A DNA stretch of 64,000 bases from CAYVFC01 sp964450715 (GTDB taxonomy: Bacteria > Myxococcota_A > Polyangia > Polyangiales > JAFGIB01), in NCBI GenBank assembly GCA_964450715.1, contig CAYVFC010000014.1, forward strand, positions 1 through 64,000, given 5' to 3'. Of this stretch, positions 25,031 through 33,323 are shown one piece after another; positions within the stretch are counted from its first letter, which is position 1, and the number at the start of each line of letters is the position of its first letter. The position numbers and the translations under genes were made by a program. The notes under the pieces were generated by a model. The model was not told the origin of the DNA. It ran no database searches and saw only the letters and a program-made list of their open reading frames with translations.

Positions 25031-26227
25031 GTGATCGTGACAGAATTATCCATGCCGAGAGCCGATTACGTCTTGGTGAATTCCGAAATTTATACAATGA
25101 ATACTAGGCATCCGTGGGCTGAGTCGGTAGCGGTCGCCGGCAACCGTATCTGTCACGTCGGTTCGTATGCTGAGACACAGCGTTTTATTACTCCTGACAC
25201 TAATGTGGTCGATCTCGACGGCCGCTTCCTAATGCCGGGGTTCATCGATGCCCACATTCATCTCAGACCTCATATGCTACCGGTGTTATGCGAGTATGGA
25301 ATCACTAGCGCCCAGTCGATCGGCGAGGTCGACGACGTTCAGGAGTATACTCGATTGGCGACAGCGGGCTCGCTGACCACGAGGTTAGGAATACGACTAC
25401 CGATCGAAAGCTGGGAAAGTTTTCCTCGATGCCGGAAAATTGCCGACTGCACAAGCGGAATGGTAGAAGTCAATGGCCTCAAAACCTACGCAGACGGCAT
25501 GTTTCGAAACCGTACAGCTTTACTACTTGAGCCGTACATGGATTCGACGACAAACAAGGGTTCCCTTTCAAATCTATTCTCTAATTCCGAAGAGACGGAC
25601 TGTTTTTTTGATAAAGCCGTATCCGTAGGAGCGGATATAAGCGTTCACGCTATTGGAGACGCTGGCGTTCGCATTTTGCTGAACCACTACGGTCAACTGA
25701 TCAAAAGGCACGGCATAGTTAACCATAGGCTAAGAGTTGTTCACGCCTCCCTGGTTTCGCCCGCGGATTTTACTACGTTCGGCAAATTGAACCTAATAGC
25801 GGAGGTTAATCCTTATCACGTAGAAGCTATACCGTGGCTGAACGGCGTCCTCGGTAAGAGTCGGATCCGATGGGCGTTTGCGTTCCGCACACTAAAGGCG
25901 AACGGCGCCCTTTTATGCTTTGGTTCGGACGCGCCTGGACCTTCTGAAGAACCGGAATTCCCTATCTCCCCGCTACTCGGTATCCAGTCTGCTGTTCTGC
26001 ATCCCAACTTAGACGAGAGAATAACCCTCCCTGAGGCGCTATCAGCCTATACAATAGCGCCAGCTTACGCGACGCGATCGACAAACCATAAAGGCACACT
26101 AGAAGCTGGAAAACTAGCCGACATGGTTGTGCTCTCCGAAAGCCCCTTTAGGATTTCACCGCTAAAGATCGGCGCGATTGAAGTCGTTCGAACTTACGTC
26201 GGTGGTAAACTCGTTTATTCGAACTAA
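25031..26227 (+). CDS. YtcJ-like amidohydrolase
   Basis: A 398-residue metal-dependent hydrolase. The DAHIH metal site (about 77-81) follows the usual DGRFLMPGF strand. HAIGD near residue 205, HASLVSP, FGSDAPGPSEEP and the closing GTLEAGKLADMVVLS block match the YtcJ/LAF3 group. The family hydrolyses amides, formamides and cyclic ureas. It may start at the GTG 25031 or at ATG 25052 (MPRADYVLVN). It is about 130 residues shorter than typical YtcJ, with the central insert reduced. It ends the rightward operon. It could deformylate or open a ring in the product. Confidence 0.85.
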   Translation: MIVTELSMPRADYVLVNSEIYTMNTRHPWAESVAVAGNRICHVGSYAETQRFITPDTNVVDLDGRFLMPGFIDAHIHLRPHMLPVLCEYGITSAQSIGEVDDVQEYTRLATAGSLTTRLGIRLPIESWESFPRCRKIADCTSGMVEVNGLKTYADGMFRNRTALLLEPYMDSTTNKGSLSNLFSNSEETDCFFDKAVSVGADISVHAIGDAGVRILLNHYGQLIKRHGIVNHRLRVVHASLVSPADFTTFGKLNLIAEVNPYHVEAIPWLNGVLGKSRIRWAFAFRTLKANGALLCFGSDAPGPSEEPEFPISPLLGIQSAVLHPNLDERITLPEALSAYTIAPAYATRSTNHKGTLEAGKLADMVVLSESPFRISPLKIGAIEVVRTYVGGKLVYSN

Positions 26228-26449
26228 AAGGACTTCTTCGTGGGCGTCACCGCGTAATTTGGTGGACGATTGTTCAGGAACGATGAGGGGAACGAAGCGG
26301 GCGAGTGTTCTGCCTCTGCTGTAGCCGGTCAGGAGGGGTGGAGTTTATGCAGTGTAAGGGGTTAGAGGAAAGGGTCCAAACGGACTCCTGGCGGACATCA
26401 GCGCGGCGTCGGCGACGAGTCTTTAGCCCCTCGTAAAGCGCGAGCGCTC

Positions 26450-26641
26450 CTATAGCCGGAAGAGCTGCCGGGCGAACGAGATGCTGCCGAGCTCTGGGGC
26501 GACAAGCTCTCTGGAGTTCAGGTCAGCCGCGCCCAGATCGAAGTCGAGCGAGATCCGAGAAGACGAAATCTCACTTGGCGCCGGAGAGAACCAGTGTGTA
26601 GCAGTATCGCTCATTGCATGACGGCGTAAACGGGGGCTCAT
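26450..26641 (-). CDS. Small hypothetical protein, ATGA-coupled
   Basis: A 63-codon frame whose ATG overlaps the TGA of the upstream helix-turn-helix protein fragment (ATGA), which is the main reason to accept it. It could instead start at the second Met (MSDTATHWFSP). There is no recognisable motif; the end reads SFARQLFRL. It may be a truncated remnant. The bases from 26228 to 26449 carry no gene I can support. Confidence 0.4.
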   Translation of the reverse strand: MSPRLRRHAMSDTATHWFSPAPSEISSSRISLDFDLGAADLNSRELVAPELGSISFARQLFRL

Positions 26642-27849
26642 TCTTCTTCGGGAGAGAAGCGATCCTCAGGTGATCTCCACGCGCCGAAGCGTTTCAGGGT
26701 ATCCGTCCCACCGAGCAGCTCGCGCGCTCGATTTACGCGCTCGAGAACATTGCGTTGCTCGTCGCCAGTGATAGACGATGCTCTACGCTGCGCATCTTCG
26801 AAGAAATCTTCGATATTACGCGCAAGCGCCCAGGCCTGGACAATCTCGAGCAGTTGTTCGCGGCTTTCCTTGAGAGCCTCGGCGCGGCGGCGTTCTTCTT
26901 CCTCGCGCACCCATTCGCGGTGCTGTTCTTCCCAGATCTTGTGCTGTTCTTCCGCGCGACGGTCGGCCTCTTCGATCAGCCTAAGGATGGTGGCCGTTTC
27001 ACGTCGTAGCACCCTTCCGATGGTTTCGATTTTCGCGAGAAGATCGCCGGGGTTGGCCTCGTGCCATTCCTTTCCCCACTTTACGCGCCAGTCCGGCGAG
27101 TACGCTCGAAGAGATAGACGACCGGTGGGCATGAAGTCTTTATGAACCCATCCGCCCGGAAAGTGCGTCCGGCGGACCTTCCGCGGCGGCAGATCGGAGA
27201 CGCGAACCAGACCGCCCTTCTCGGATTGCACTTCGACCTCTTCGGCTGGCTCGTAGAGCGTGAGCCCTATAGGCACGGCCTTGACAAAAACGACGGTTGA
27301 TCGAATAGGCGCCCAGGTAATTGACGAGTACAGGTCTCTACTCGCGTTTTTTCGGTGGTCGAGTTTTGTTCGAGAATAGGCTCTATCCGTCGGGGCGAAT
27401 TCGACGGAATGCCCCTGATTTTCGAGCGCGAGGAAGAGCTGGTTCGCTGTATCAAGGGCCCGCGTCAAGCATTCCTTGGAAACGAAGATATCTACTAGCA
27501 ACTTCTTGGTCGGCCTGAGGTAACCGGTTTCCGTGACACGCGCCGCCTCAAAATGTTCACGTGCGCCCTTGAGCAAAGGATGCTCGCTTGGTCTTTCGGT
27601 CGGTTCGCGTTTGTTAGTCGTTTTCCCTGCCTCTTGTAGCTCGCCTTTCTTTCTCTTTTTTTCCGGCCGAGAAACCTCTACCCTCGGGCTTTCGGGTTGC
27701 TCCTTCTTCCGCTGCGGTCGAGGGCGACGAGCGAGCCGCGGTAACCTTTGCGGCGTCGCTTCCCACGACCACTCCAGTTCCTGCCCTGGTACAGGTTCGG
27801 GGAGCTCAGGACTGTTACCGTCCACGCCAGATAAGGTCGAAGCGGTCAC
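26638..27849 (-). pseudogene. C-terminal part of transposon-split HTH protein
   Basis: Encodes about 400 residues starting within the transposon end (GTG inside the terminal repeat). After PELPEPVPGQELEWS there is a basic linker, a conserved core (about 90-260) and a Glu/Arg-rich coiled coil (about 265-345) followed by a helical tail. Intact relatives I know of begin with an HTH ending RPPRGYW and continue to a P-G-ELEW segment. That HTH part is found alone at 35639-35824 on the same strand, at the other end of the transposon. I therefore read the two as one gene interrupted by the element. The piece may still be translated. Confidence 0.72.
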
Positions 27850-27857
27850 GTTATTTG
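27843..27857 (+). repeat. Transposon terminal inverted repeat, left
   Basis: CGGTCACGTTATTTG, matching the reverse complement of 35590-35604 with one mismatch. The apparent GTG start of the C-terminal HTH-protein fragment lies within it. The 90 bases up to 27949 are the non-coding element end. Confidence 0.7.
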
Positions 27858-27949
27858 CGGTTCGGGAACGGCGCGTAAGGGAGTCGACGGAAAGGCGGCG
27901 AGATCGCGGGGGAAACCCGGACGACGGCGCGTTCCGTTCCGGTTTTCGC

Positions 27950-28767
27950 TTAAGGGTTGGGAACGGGAACGGCGAGCAGTCCGTTGAGGCGCTGCACGCG
28001 GCCTGAAGCTTCGAGTTGGGCGAGGATCTCGCCGAGCCGCTCGTTGCGGACCGACAGAGCGGTTCGCAGGTCGGTTCGGGTCATGGGCTTGTGTAGCAGG
28101 GTGGAGATGACGCGGTCGAGCAGAGGGTCCGGCTGAGGTTGCTCGACCTCGTCGGCGTCGCCGATCACGACGATATGCGGCTCGGGTTCGGTGGCGAGCT
28201 CGACAGCGACGGGCTGGGGGCTGGGCAGGGAGCGGTGCTCGGCCTGAAGCAGCAGCCGTTGTTTTCGGGGCAGCAGGTACAGGTTGCTGTCCGACCAGGC
28301 ATGCAGGTCACCGGAGCCACGCAGTGCCTGTCCGGGCTGCTCTGCGGCGGACTTGCGGACATGGTGGACGAGCACGACGGCGACGCGGTACTGGCGCTGC
28401 AGCTGGCGCAGGTAATGAAGCAGTCCGCTGACGTCGGCGGCGGAGTTTTCGTCGGAGCGGTGCAGCCTGACGAGCGGATCGAGCACGAGCATACGGGGCT
28501 CGAGTTTTTCCAGGGTGATGGCGAGTCGCTGTTGATGCTCGTCGCTGTCGAGCCTGAGGTTGTCCTCGGTGATGAGGCCGATGGCGAGGCGGGCGATATC
28601 GCCGATGCCCCGGGCACGGGCGATGGCGTCGACGCGATGCTTGATGGCGCAAGCGCTGTCCTCTGCGGCGTACAGCAGCACGTGGCCCTTGTGGTGGACG
28701 GGGTAACGGCCAAGGCTGGCCGCTGGCGACGGCGACGGCGAGCTCCAGTGCGAGCCAGGTTTTTCCT
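27950..28767 (-). pseudogene. RepA-like AAA ATPase, C-terminal part
   Basis: Remnant of an AAA_25/RepA-type ATPase. Adjacent to the RIT element it reads SGKTWLALELAVAVASGQP, the second half of a P-loop. Near 28714 the frame changes, after which LGRYPVHHKGHVLLYAAEDSA continues to a Walker B LEPRMLVLDPLVRLHR, a sensor (VVLVHHVRKS) and a small C-terminal winged helix (MTRTDLRTALSVRNERLGEILAQLE). The first half of the P-loop lies beyond the RIT element at 32182. The gene is thus both interrupted and frameshifted. In the intact transposon it was the fourth gene. Confidence 0.78.
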
Positions 28768-28854
28768 GATTATCCCGCGTCCCGGATTATGCCGCGTCTT
28801 CCTCCGTCCTGCCGCACCGACGCACAGTTGGTTCTGGACTACGCGGCATAATCA
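28768..28854 (+). repeat. RIT left inverted repeat, 87 bp
   Basis: Perfect reverse complement of 32069-32155. It contains the 12-mer CGCGGCATAATC at its inner end and an inverted copy GATTATGCCGCG about 45 bases outward, so each repeat itself carries a pair of facing core sites. The last three bases are the stop codon of the third recombinase. Confidence 0.97.
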
Positions 28855-29847
28855 CAGGCTCTCAAGGTAGGCCATGAGGACGTCATCGGGCTGGAAGCGG
28901 GCAGCATCCCCTTTGATCGGCGCCGTCCGGGCAAGCGCCCGCTCCTTGAGGCGGATGTCGGCGTGGAGGTACATCTGGGTCGTCTCCACCGACTCGTGGC
29001 CCAACCAGAGTGCGATGACGCTGAGGTCGACGCCTTGCTCGCGCAGTGCCATGGCCGCCGAGTGACGCAGCACGTGGGGAGCAACGCTCTTCTCAGCGAT
29101 CGACGGGCAGATCTTGGTTGCGGCGTGTACGTGCTTCGCGACCAGGCGTTCGACCGCGTCGGTGCTGATCCGACGGCCGCGGGAGCTCGGGAAGACCGGA
29201 TCCCTGGGGGCAGGGCGCTGCTCGTCGCGCCACGCCTCAAGCGCCGTGACCGCGTCGCGGCGCAACGGTGTGCAACGGCGCTTGCGACCCTTGCCATCGC
29301 ATCGCACATGCGCGCCCGTGCTCAGCACGACGTTCTCCCAGCACAGGGACGTCAATTCGGAGACACGGAGGCCCGTCTGCACCAAGACGAGGAGGAGCGT
29401 TCGGTCCCGACGGCCGATCCAGGTTGATGGATCCGGCGCTGCAACAAGCGCCTCGATCTGGTCGCGCTGGAGAAACTCGATCGTTCTCTTCTGATAGCGC
29501 TTCTGGGGGATGGCGAGAATTCGCTGGCTGAGCAGGACGTGGGCGGGTTCGTTCATCGCTACGTGGCGGAAGAACGATCGAATCGCCGCGAGCCGGTTGT
29601 TCCTCGTCCTGTTTGTATTTCCGCGCTTCCCCTCGATGTAGTCGAGGAAGTCGATCACGAGGGAAGGGTCCAGATCCTCAAGCGCGAGATCGGAAGGCTT
29701 CTCGCCCAACCGGTTCGTTGCGTACCGGAGCAGAAGCCGAAAAGTGTCTCGGTAGCTGGAGACCGTGTGCGGGCTCGCCCGCATCTGGCGCTGGAGACGA
29801 CCGGTGAAGAAGCTCTGCAGCAACGCGGCTAACGTGGTGGCGCTCAC
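28852..29847 (-). CDS. RIT tyrosine recombinase, third gene
   Basis: A 331-residue tyrosine recombinase. The catalytic residues are in place: TGLRVSEL (first Arg), HVLRHSAAM (HxxR) and LGHESVETTQMYLH (His and Tyr nucleophile). The N-terminal SAM-like core-binding domain spans about 5-100. It starts at GTG 29847, overlapping the stop of the second recombinase (GTGA); the frame open further upstream lies inside that gene. It ends within the left inverted repeat. Confidence 0.92.
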   Translation of the reverse strand: MSATTLAALLQSFFTGRLQRQMRASPHTVSSYRDTFRLLLRYATNRLGEKPSDLALEDLDPSLVIDFLDYIEGKRGNTNRTRNNRLAAIRSFFRHVAMNEPAHVLLSQRILAIPQKRYQKRTIEFLQRDQIEALVAAPDPSTWIGRRDRTLLLVLVQTGLRVSELTSLCWENVVLSTGAHVRCDGKGRKRRCTPLRRDAVTALEAWRDEQRPAPRDPVFPSSRGRRISTDAVERLVAKHVHAATKICPSIAEKSVAPHVLRHSAAMALREQGVDLSVIALWLGHESVETTQMYLHADIRLKERALARTAPIKGDAARFQPDDVLMAYLESL

Positions 29848-30791
29848 AATGCACCTCCCGACGCGTCTCGTTGTGACCGGTGCGCCGCAAGATCGAGAAG
29901 CTCGGGGACCGCCTGCAGGTACCAGTAGACTTGGTCGGGTGTCTCGTGGCCGAGGTAGGTGGCAAGCTTGGGAATCTCGCGATCGACGTCGGCACCCGCT
30001 CGATACCAGCCGATGAGCGTGGAAACGGCGAATCGATGCCGCAGATCGTGAAGTCGCGGCCCGCGGCCGCGGCGACCGTCCACCGTCGGCGCCCGCAGGC
30101 CGATGCTGTGGGAGACCGTGATGAAGTTCTTCTCGGCCGACCAAGCGGAAACGCGGCGACCTCGCTCGGAGACGAAGAAGGCGGGCGTGTTCACGCGCGG
30201 CAGGGTGTCGTCTCTCTTCTCCGAGTAGCGGCCGAGGACGTCATTGGTCGTAGCGTCGATCGGAACGAGTCGAGATTTGCCGCCCTTGCCGACCCGAACG
30301 ATGAGGACTTCTGCCTGGAGATCGACATCGTCCCGGTCGAGCGCGACTGCCTCCCCGATGCGCATGCCGGTCACGGCGAGGAGGCCGAACAGAGTCGAAT
30401 GCGTGCAGCCGCGTAACCCCCGGTCCGAAGGCAGAGACAGCGCGGTTGACACGAGGCTCTCGACCTCCTGCGGGCTGTAGATGTACGGCACCGGCCGCTG
30501 GTAGCGCCGGGGCAAGAGGCGCCACGCGGGGATTTCGGTGCGGCGATCCTCCGCGCTCCTCCATGCCGCGAAGCGGCGGACCGTGGCGAGCCGATCTGCG
30601 TGGGTAACCGAGCTGGCCTCGGGATCCGCCTGCGCCCACCGAAGTGCCAGCTCAGTTGTGATGAAGTCTGCCCCCTCGCCTTCGAGGAACCGCACGAAGC
30701 ATGGAAGCACCTGCCCCGTCCGGCGCAGCTTGAAGCCAAGCGCGCGGCGAAGGGCGAGGTACTCGTCGAGCGCCTGTCGGAGGCCGGTCAT
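29844..30791 (-). CDS. RIT tyrosine recombinase, second gene
   Basis: A 315-residue tyrosine recombinase. TGMRIGEAVAL holds the first catalytic Arg, LHDLRHRFAV the HxxR pair, and YLGHETPDQVYWYLQ the final His and Tyr. The start MTGLRQALDEYLALRRALGFKL is typical of this RIT subfamily. ATG 30791 overlaps the TGA of the first recombinase. The three proteins are thought to act together, but the mechanism is not established. Confidence 0.93.
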   Translation of the reverse strand: MTGLRQALDEYLALRRALGFKLRRTGQVLPCFVRFLEGEGADFITTELALRWAQADPEASSVTHADRLATVRRFAAWRSAEDRRTEIPAWRLLPRRYQRPVPYIYSPQEVESLVSTALSLPSDRGLRGCTHSTLFGLLAVTGMRIGEAVALDRDDVDLQAEVLIVRVGKGGKSRLVPIDATTNDVLGRYSEKRDDTLPRVNTPAFFVSERGRRVSAWSAEKNFITVSHSIGLRAPTVDGRRGRGPRLHDLRHRFAVSTLIGWYRAGADVDREIPKLATYLGHETPDQVYWYLQAVPELLDLAAHRSQRDASGGAL

Positions 30792-32023
30792 CGCGCCCCT
30801 CCGCTGTTGGGCCAGGGCTGCGCGAGGGAGCGCAATGCCTCGATGTCGACCTTCGCGTAGATGGCAGTCGAGCTTGGCGAGCGATGCCGAAGGACCTCCG
30901 CGATCTCCGCCATCGATGCACCCGACCGGATCATTTGACGGCCCAGGGTGTGCCGCAGAAGGTGTGCGCCTCGGACTGGCGGTGCAAGCCCCGCCCTCTT
31001 GAGGGCCACGCGCACAACGGTACTGATAGCCCCTCGTCCGCCAAGCTGGCGCACCGGTGCACAAAGGCGGAGAAAGACCCGTCGCGTCGGCGCGGTGGCA
31101 CGGTCGTTCTTCAGGTACAAGGCGAGGGCCTTGCCGACCTCGGTCGGGAGCGGAAGTCGATCCACGACATCGCCCTTGCCTCGGACAACGATCTCCCCCG
31201 ACCTCCAGCGGATGTCGTCGAGTTCGAGAGCAGCCACCTCGGCGGCTCGAAGACCGAGGCGGACCAGGAGAAGGAGGATCGCGCGATTGCGTCTTCCCGC
31301 CGGGGTGCTCGGGTCGCAGGTTTCGAGCAGCCGGCCGACCTCCTCAGGCGACAGGTAGCGATCGACGATTGGCCGGTGGATCGTCTGCGCAGTCAGCGGC
31401 GCCGTCGACAGGTCCGTTACCGTGACGCCCTGGATGAACAGGAAGCGAAGGAAAGAGCGCAGCGCTGACGCCAGATAGGCGATGCGCTTCGGCGACAGCG
31501 CCGGAGCGCGTTCTATGAGGTACTTCCCAACGTCTGACGCCGTGAGTAATCCGAAATCCACCCCTCCGGGGCCGAAGCGTCGGACGAGGAAATCGCCGAC
31601 CACCGCGACGTACCCCTCGATGGTGCCCTCGGCAGCGCCGCGTTCCCTGCGCATGTACGCCGCGTAACGTTGCGCGTGAATGACCACGGGAGAGTCGTCA
31701 GGGCTCGTGGAGGGCGGTGGGGTCACACCCTCAGCCCGCAAGTGCGCGAGCATGAGGACGGACGCTGCACGTCGACGCTCGCGCTGCGTCCACCGATCAT
31801 CGAGGTACTCCTCGATCGCTGCCTCGCCGAGGCTGCCAGCCGAGAGGTTGCGATCCGCCATCCACCGGCCGAGATCGGCCGCAAGAACGACGTTTGACCG
31901 ACAAGACCACGGTGTGTATCCGAGATCGACGAGTCGCCCGACGAACGAGTCGAGCCAGGGCCCGAGCAAACTGGACCTCAGCCGAGGCGCTGCGAACGGA
32001 TAGGTGTAGAACTTTTCCAGCAT
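30788..32023 (-). CDS. RIT tyrosine recombinase, first gene
   Basis: A 411-residue tyrosine recombinase, longer than its partners because of an N-terminal domain of about 100 residues before the core-binding domain. Catalytic positions: LGLRAAEVAAL (Arg), AHLLRHTLGRQM (HxxR) and LRHRSPSSTAIYAKV (Tyr). In the last block the usual LGH is LRH. The ATG at 32023 lies 46 bases inside the right inverted repeat, so the promoter is probably in or beside that repeat. Confidence 0.93.
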   Translation of the reverse strand: MLEKFYTYPFAAPRLRSSLLGPWLDSFVGRLVDLGYTPWSCRSNVVLAADLGRWMADRNLSAGSLGEAAIEEYLDDRWTQRERRRAASVLMLAHLRAEGVTPPPSTSPDDSPVVIHAQRYAAYMRRERGAAEGTIEGYVAVVGDFLVRRFGPGGVDFGLLTASDVGKYLIERAPALSPKRIAYLASALRSFLRFLFIQGVTVTDLSTAPLTAQTIHRPIVDRYLSPEEVGRLLETCDPSTPAGRRNRAILLLLVRLGLRAAEVAALELDDIRWRSGEIVVRGKGDVVDRLPLPTEVGKALALYLKNDRATAPTRRVFLRLCAPVRQLGGRGAISTVVRVALKRAGLAPPVRGAHLLRHTLGRQMIRSGASMAEIAEVLRHRSPSSTAIYAKVDIEALRSLAQPWPNSGGAR

Positions 32024-32068
32024 GTCGTCTCCTTTCCTGGCGTGATTGCCAGCAGTGGAGACGACACC

Positions 32069-32155
32069 TGATTATGCCGCGTAGTCCAGAACCAACTGTG
32101 CGTCGGTGCGGCAGGACGGAGGAAGACGCGGCATAATCCGGGACGCGGGATAATC
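32069..32155 (+). repeat. RIT right inverted repeat, 87 bp
   Basis: Perfect reverse complement of 28768-28854. GATTATGCCGCG is at 32070-32081 and the facing CGCGGCATAATC at 32127-32138, so the same core pair is found as in the left repeat. Confidence 0.97.
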
Positions 32156-32157
32156 CG

Positions 32158-32181
32158 GATTATGCCGCGCGCGGCATAATC
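32158..32181. other. Perfect 24-bp palindrome beside RIT end
   Basis: GATTATGCCGCG followed directly by its reverse complement, using the same 12-mer core that bounds each RIT inverted repeat. It is present only on the right side of the element, between the repeat and the target gene. It may be a fused crossover site or a trace of an earlier excision or insertion. Confidence 0.85.
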
Positions 32182-32317
32182 CGTACTTGGGCGTGCCGCC
32201 GATGAATCCGACGGCCTGCTCGGCCCAGAGGTTTTCGACCAGCCAGCGCTGGTCGCTGTCCGGTGCCTGGATGTGGGCGATGCGGGTGACGGCAAACGGT
32301 TGCAAGGGTATCTCCAT
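32182..32317 (-). pseudogene. RepA-like AAA ATPase, N-terminal part
   Basis: From ATG 32317 this encodes MEIPLQPFAVTRIAHIQ, then RWLVENLWAEQAVGFIGGTPKYG, the start of a P-loop, and is cut off by the RIT element. The other half of the P-loop (SGKTW) is at about 28750-28767. The true start could lie in the poly-G/N gap immediately to the right. Confidence 0.75.
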
Positions 32318-32337
32318 CGCTTCGGGTCGACCGTCCG

Positions 32338-32510
32338 GCGGGGGGGGGGGGGGGCCGGGCGGGGGGGGGGGGGGGGGGGGGGGCCCGGGGGGGGGGGGGG
32401 GGCCGGCGCGGGGGCCCCAANNNNNNNNNNTACCCCGGTTCCCTCCCGCGCTGGGGGCCCCCGGCCCGCGGGGGGCGGGCGGCCGCGGCACGGGCGGGTG
32501 GGTCAAGAGG
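32338..32510. other. Assembly gap with poly-G, no gene
   Basis: Long G runs at about 32338-32416, ten N at 32421-32430, then GC-only low-complexity sequence. Poly-G next to N is a common artefact of two-colour sequencing and scaffolding. Proline- or glycine-only reading frames here are not genes. The true spacing between the two neighbouring ATPase genes is unknown. Confidence 0.9.
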
Positions 32511-33323
32511 TCAACCGAGAGGAGTCAGGTGCAAGGCCTTGCGCACGACCTCGCGGTCGATGAGCCGCTGGTCGTCTGCGGCGGCCAGGCGCAGCGACGC
32601 CAGGGCGAGCACGTCGATGCTGCGCAGCAGCCCGCCGCTGAGCTCGTGCAGCACCGCCAAGCCGTCGGCGGTGAACAGCTCGTTGCGTGCGCCGGCGTCG
32701 TCCAGGCGCTTTCGGACGTAGGCCGCGGTCATCTCGGGCGAGCCGGGGGGCAGCTCGACCTTGGTGTGGATGCGGCTGAGAAGCGAGCGGTGAACGCCCA
32801 GCCGCAACCGCTCGTGTAGCTCGGGCAGCCCGACCAGCACCAGCGACAGCAACGGCTCGCTGTCCCAGCGGAAGTTGGTCAGAAGGTGCAAGTGCCCGAG
32901 CGTGCTGTCGGGCATCAGGTGCACCTCGTCGAGCACGATGACGGAGTGGATGCGCTGCTCGGCGGTGGCGGAGGCGCATTCGCGCTGGATGGCCTCGAAC
33001 ATGGCGGCGGGAGTGGCCTTGGGCTCGATGCCGAGCGCGTAGCACAACTGCCGGTAGAAGTCCCTGGGTCCCAGGGTGACGTGGACCACGTACTGCAGGC
33101 GGTAGTGCACGGGGGACAGGCGCTCCTTGAGCGCCCGCTGCACGCAGGTCTTTCCCACGCCGGGCTCGCCCAGCACCAGTGCGTGCTGGCGGTGGTCGAC
33201 CGTGTCGGCCAGCCTTCCGAGGGCCTGCTCGCGACCCTGGTCCATCCAGAGCAAGTCGGCAGGGATATGCTTGTCAAAAGGCTGTCGGCTCAGCCCGAAG
33301 GCCTGCTGTACCCGGTCACTCAT
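32511..33323 (-). CDS. TniB/ExeA-like AAA ATPase of transposon
   Basis: A 270-residue AAA+ ATPase. VLGEPGVGKTCVQRAL is Walker A, SVIVLDEVHLMPDSTL is Walker B, and LSRIHTKVELPPGSPEMTAAYVRKRL is the sensor region. This is the ExeA/TniB group that works with DDE transposases as target selector. It begins MSDRVQQAFGLSRQPF, a typical ExeA-type start, at ATG 33323, which overlaps the transposase stop at 33316. The longer frame to 33434 lies within the transposase gene. Confidence 0.9.
   Translation of the reverse strand: MSDRVQQAFGLSRQPFDKHIPADLLWMDQGREQALGRLADTVDHRQHALVLGEPGVGKTCVQRALKERLSPVHYRLQYVVHVTLGPRDFYRQLCYALGIEPKATPAAMFEAIQRECASATAEQRIHSVIVLDEVHLMPDSTLGHLHLLTNFRWDSEPLLSLVLVGLPELHERLRLGVHRSLLSRIHTKVELPPGSPEMTAAYVRKRLDDAGARNELFTADGLAVLHELSGGLLRSIDVLALASLRLAAADDQRLIDREVVRKALHLTPLG

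Larger units (their letters stand above)
28768..32155 (-). mobile_element. RIT element (recombinase in trio)
   Basis: Three consecutive tyrosine recombinase genes, coupled by GTGA and ATGA overlaps and read leftward, are enclosed by perfect 87-bp inverted repeats (28768-28854 and 32069-32155). This is the defining layout of RIT elements. It is inserted in the P-loop codons of the transposon's RepA-like ATPase gene. On the right side a further 24-bp palindrome made of the repeat's end motif (32158-32181) separates it from target sequence; the left side lacks it. Confidence 0.9.

Noticed and set aside
32338..32416. G-quadruplex or regulatory G-tract
   Set aside because: Adjacent N and uninterrupted G runs point to a sequencing artefact rather than biology.
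32187..32819. Gly-rich plus-strand protein across the poly-G
   Set aside because: Encoded by the G run and N gap, which are sequence artefacts.
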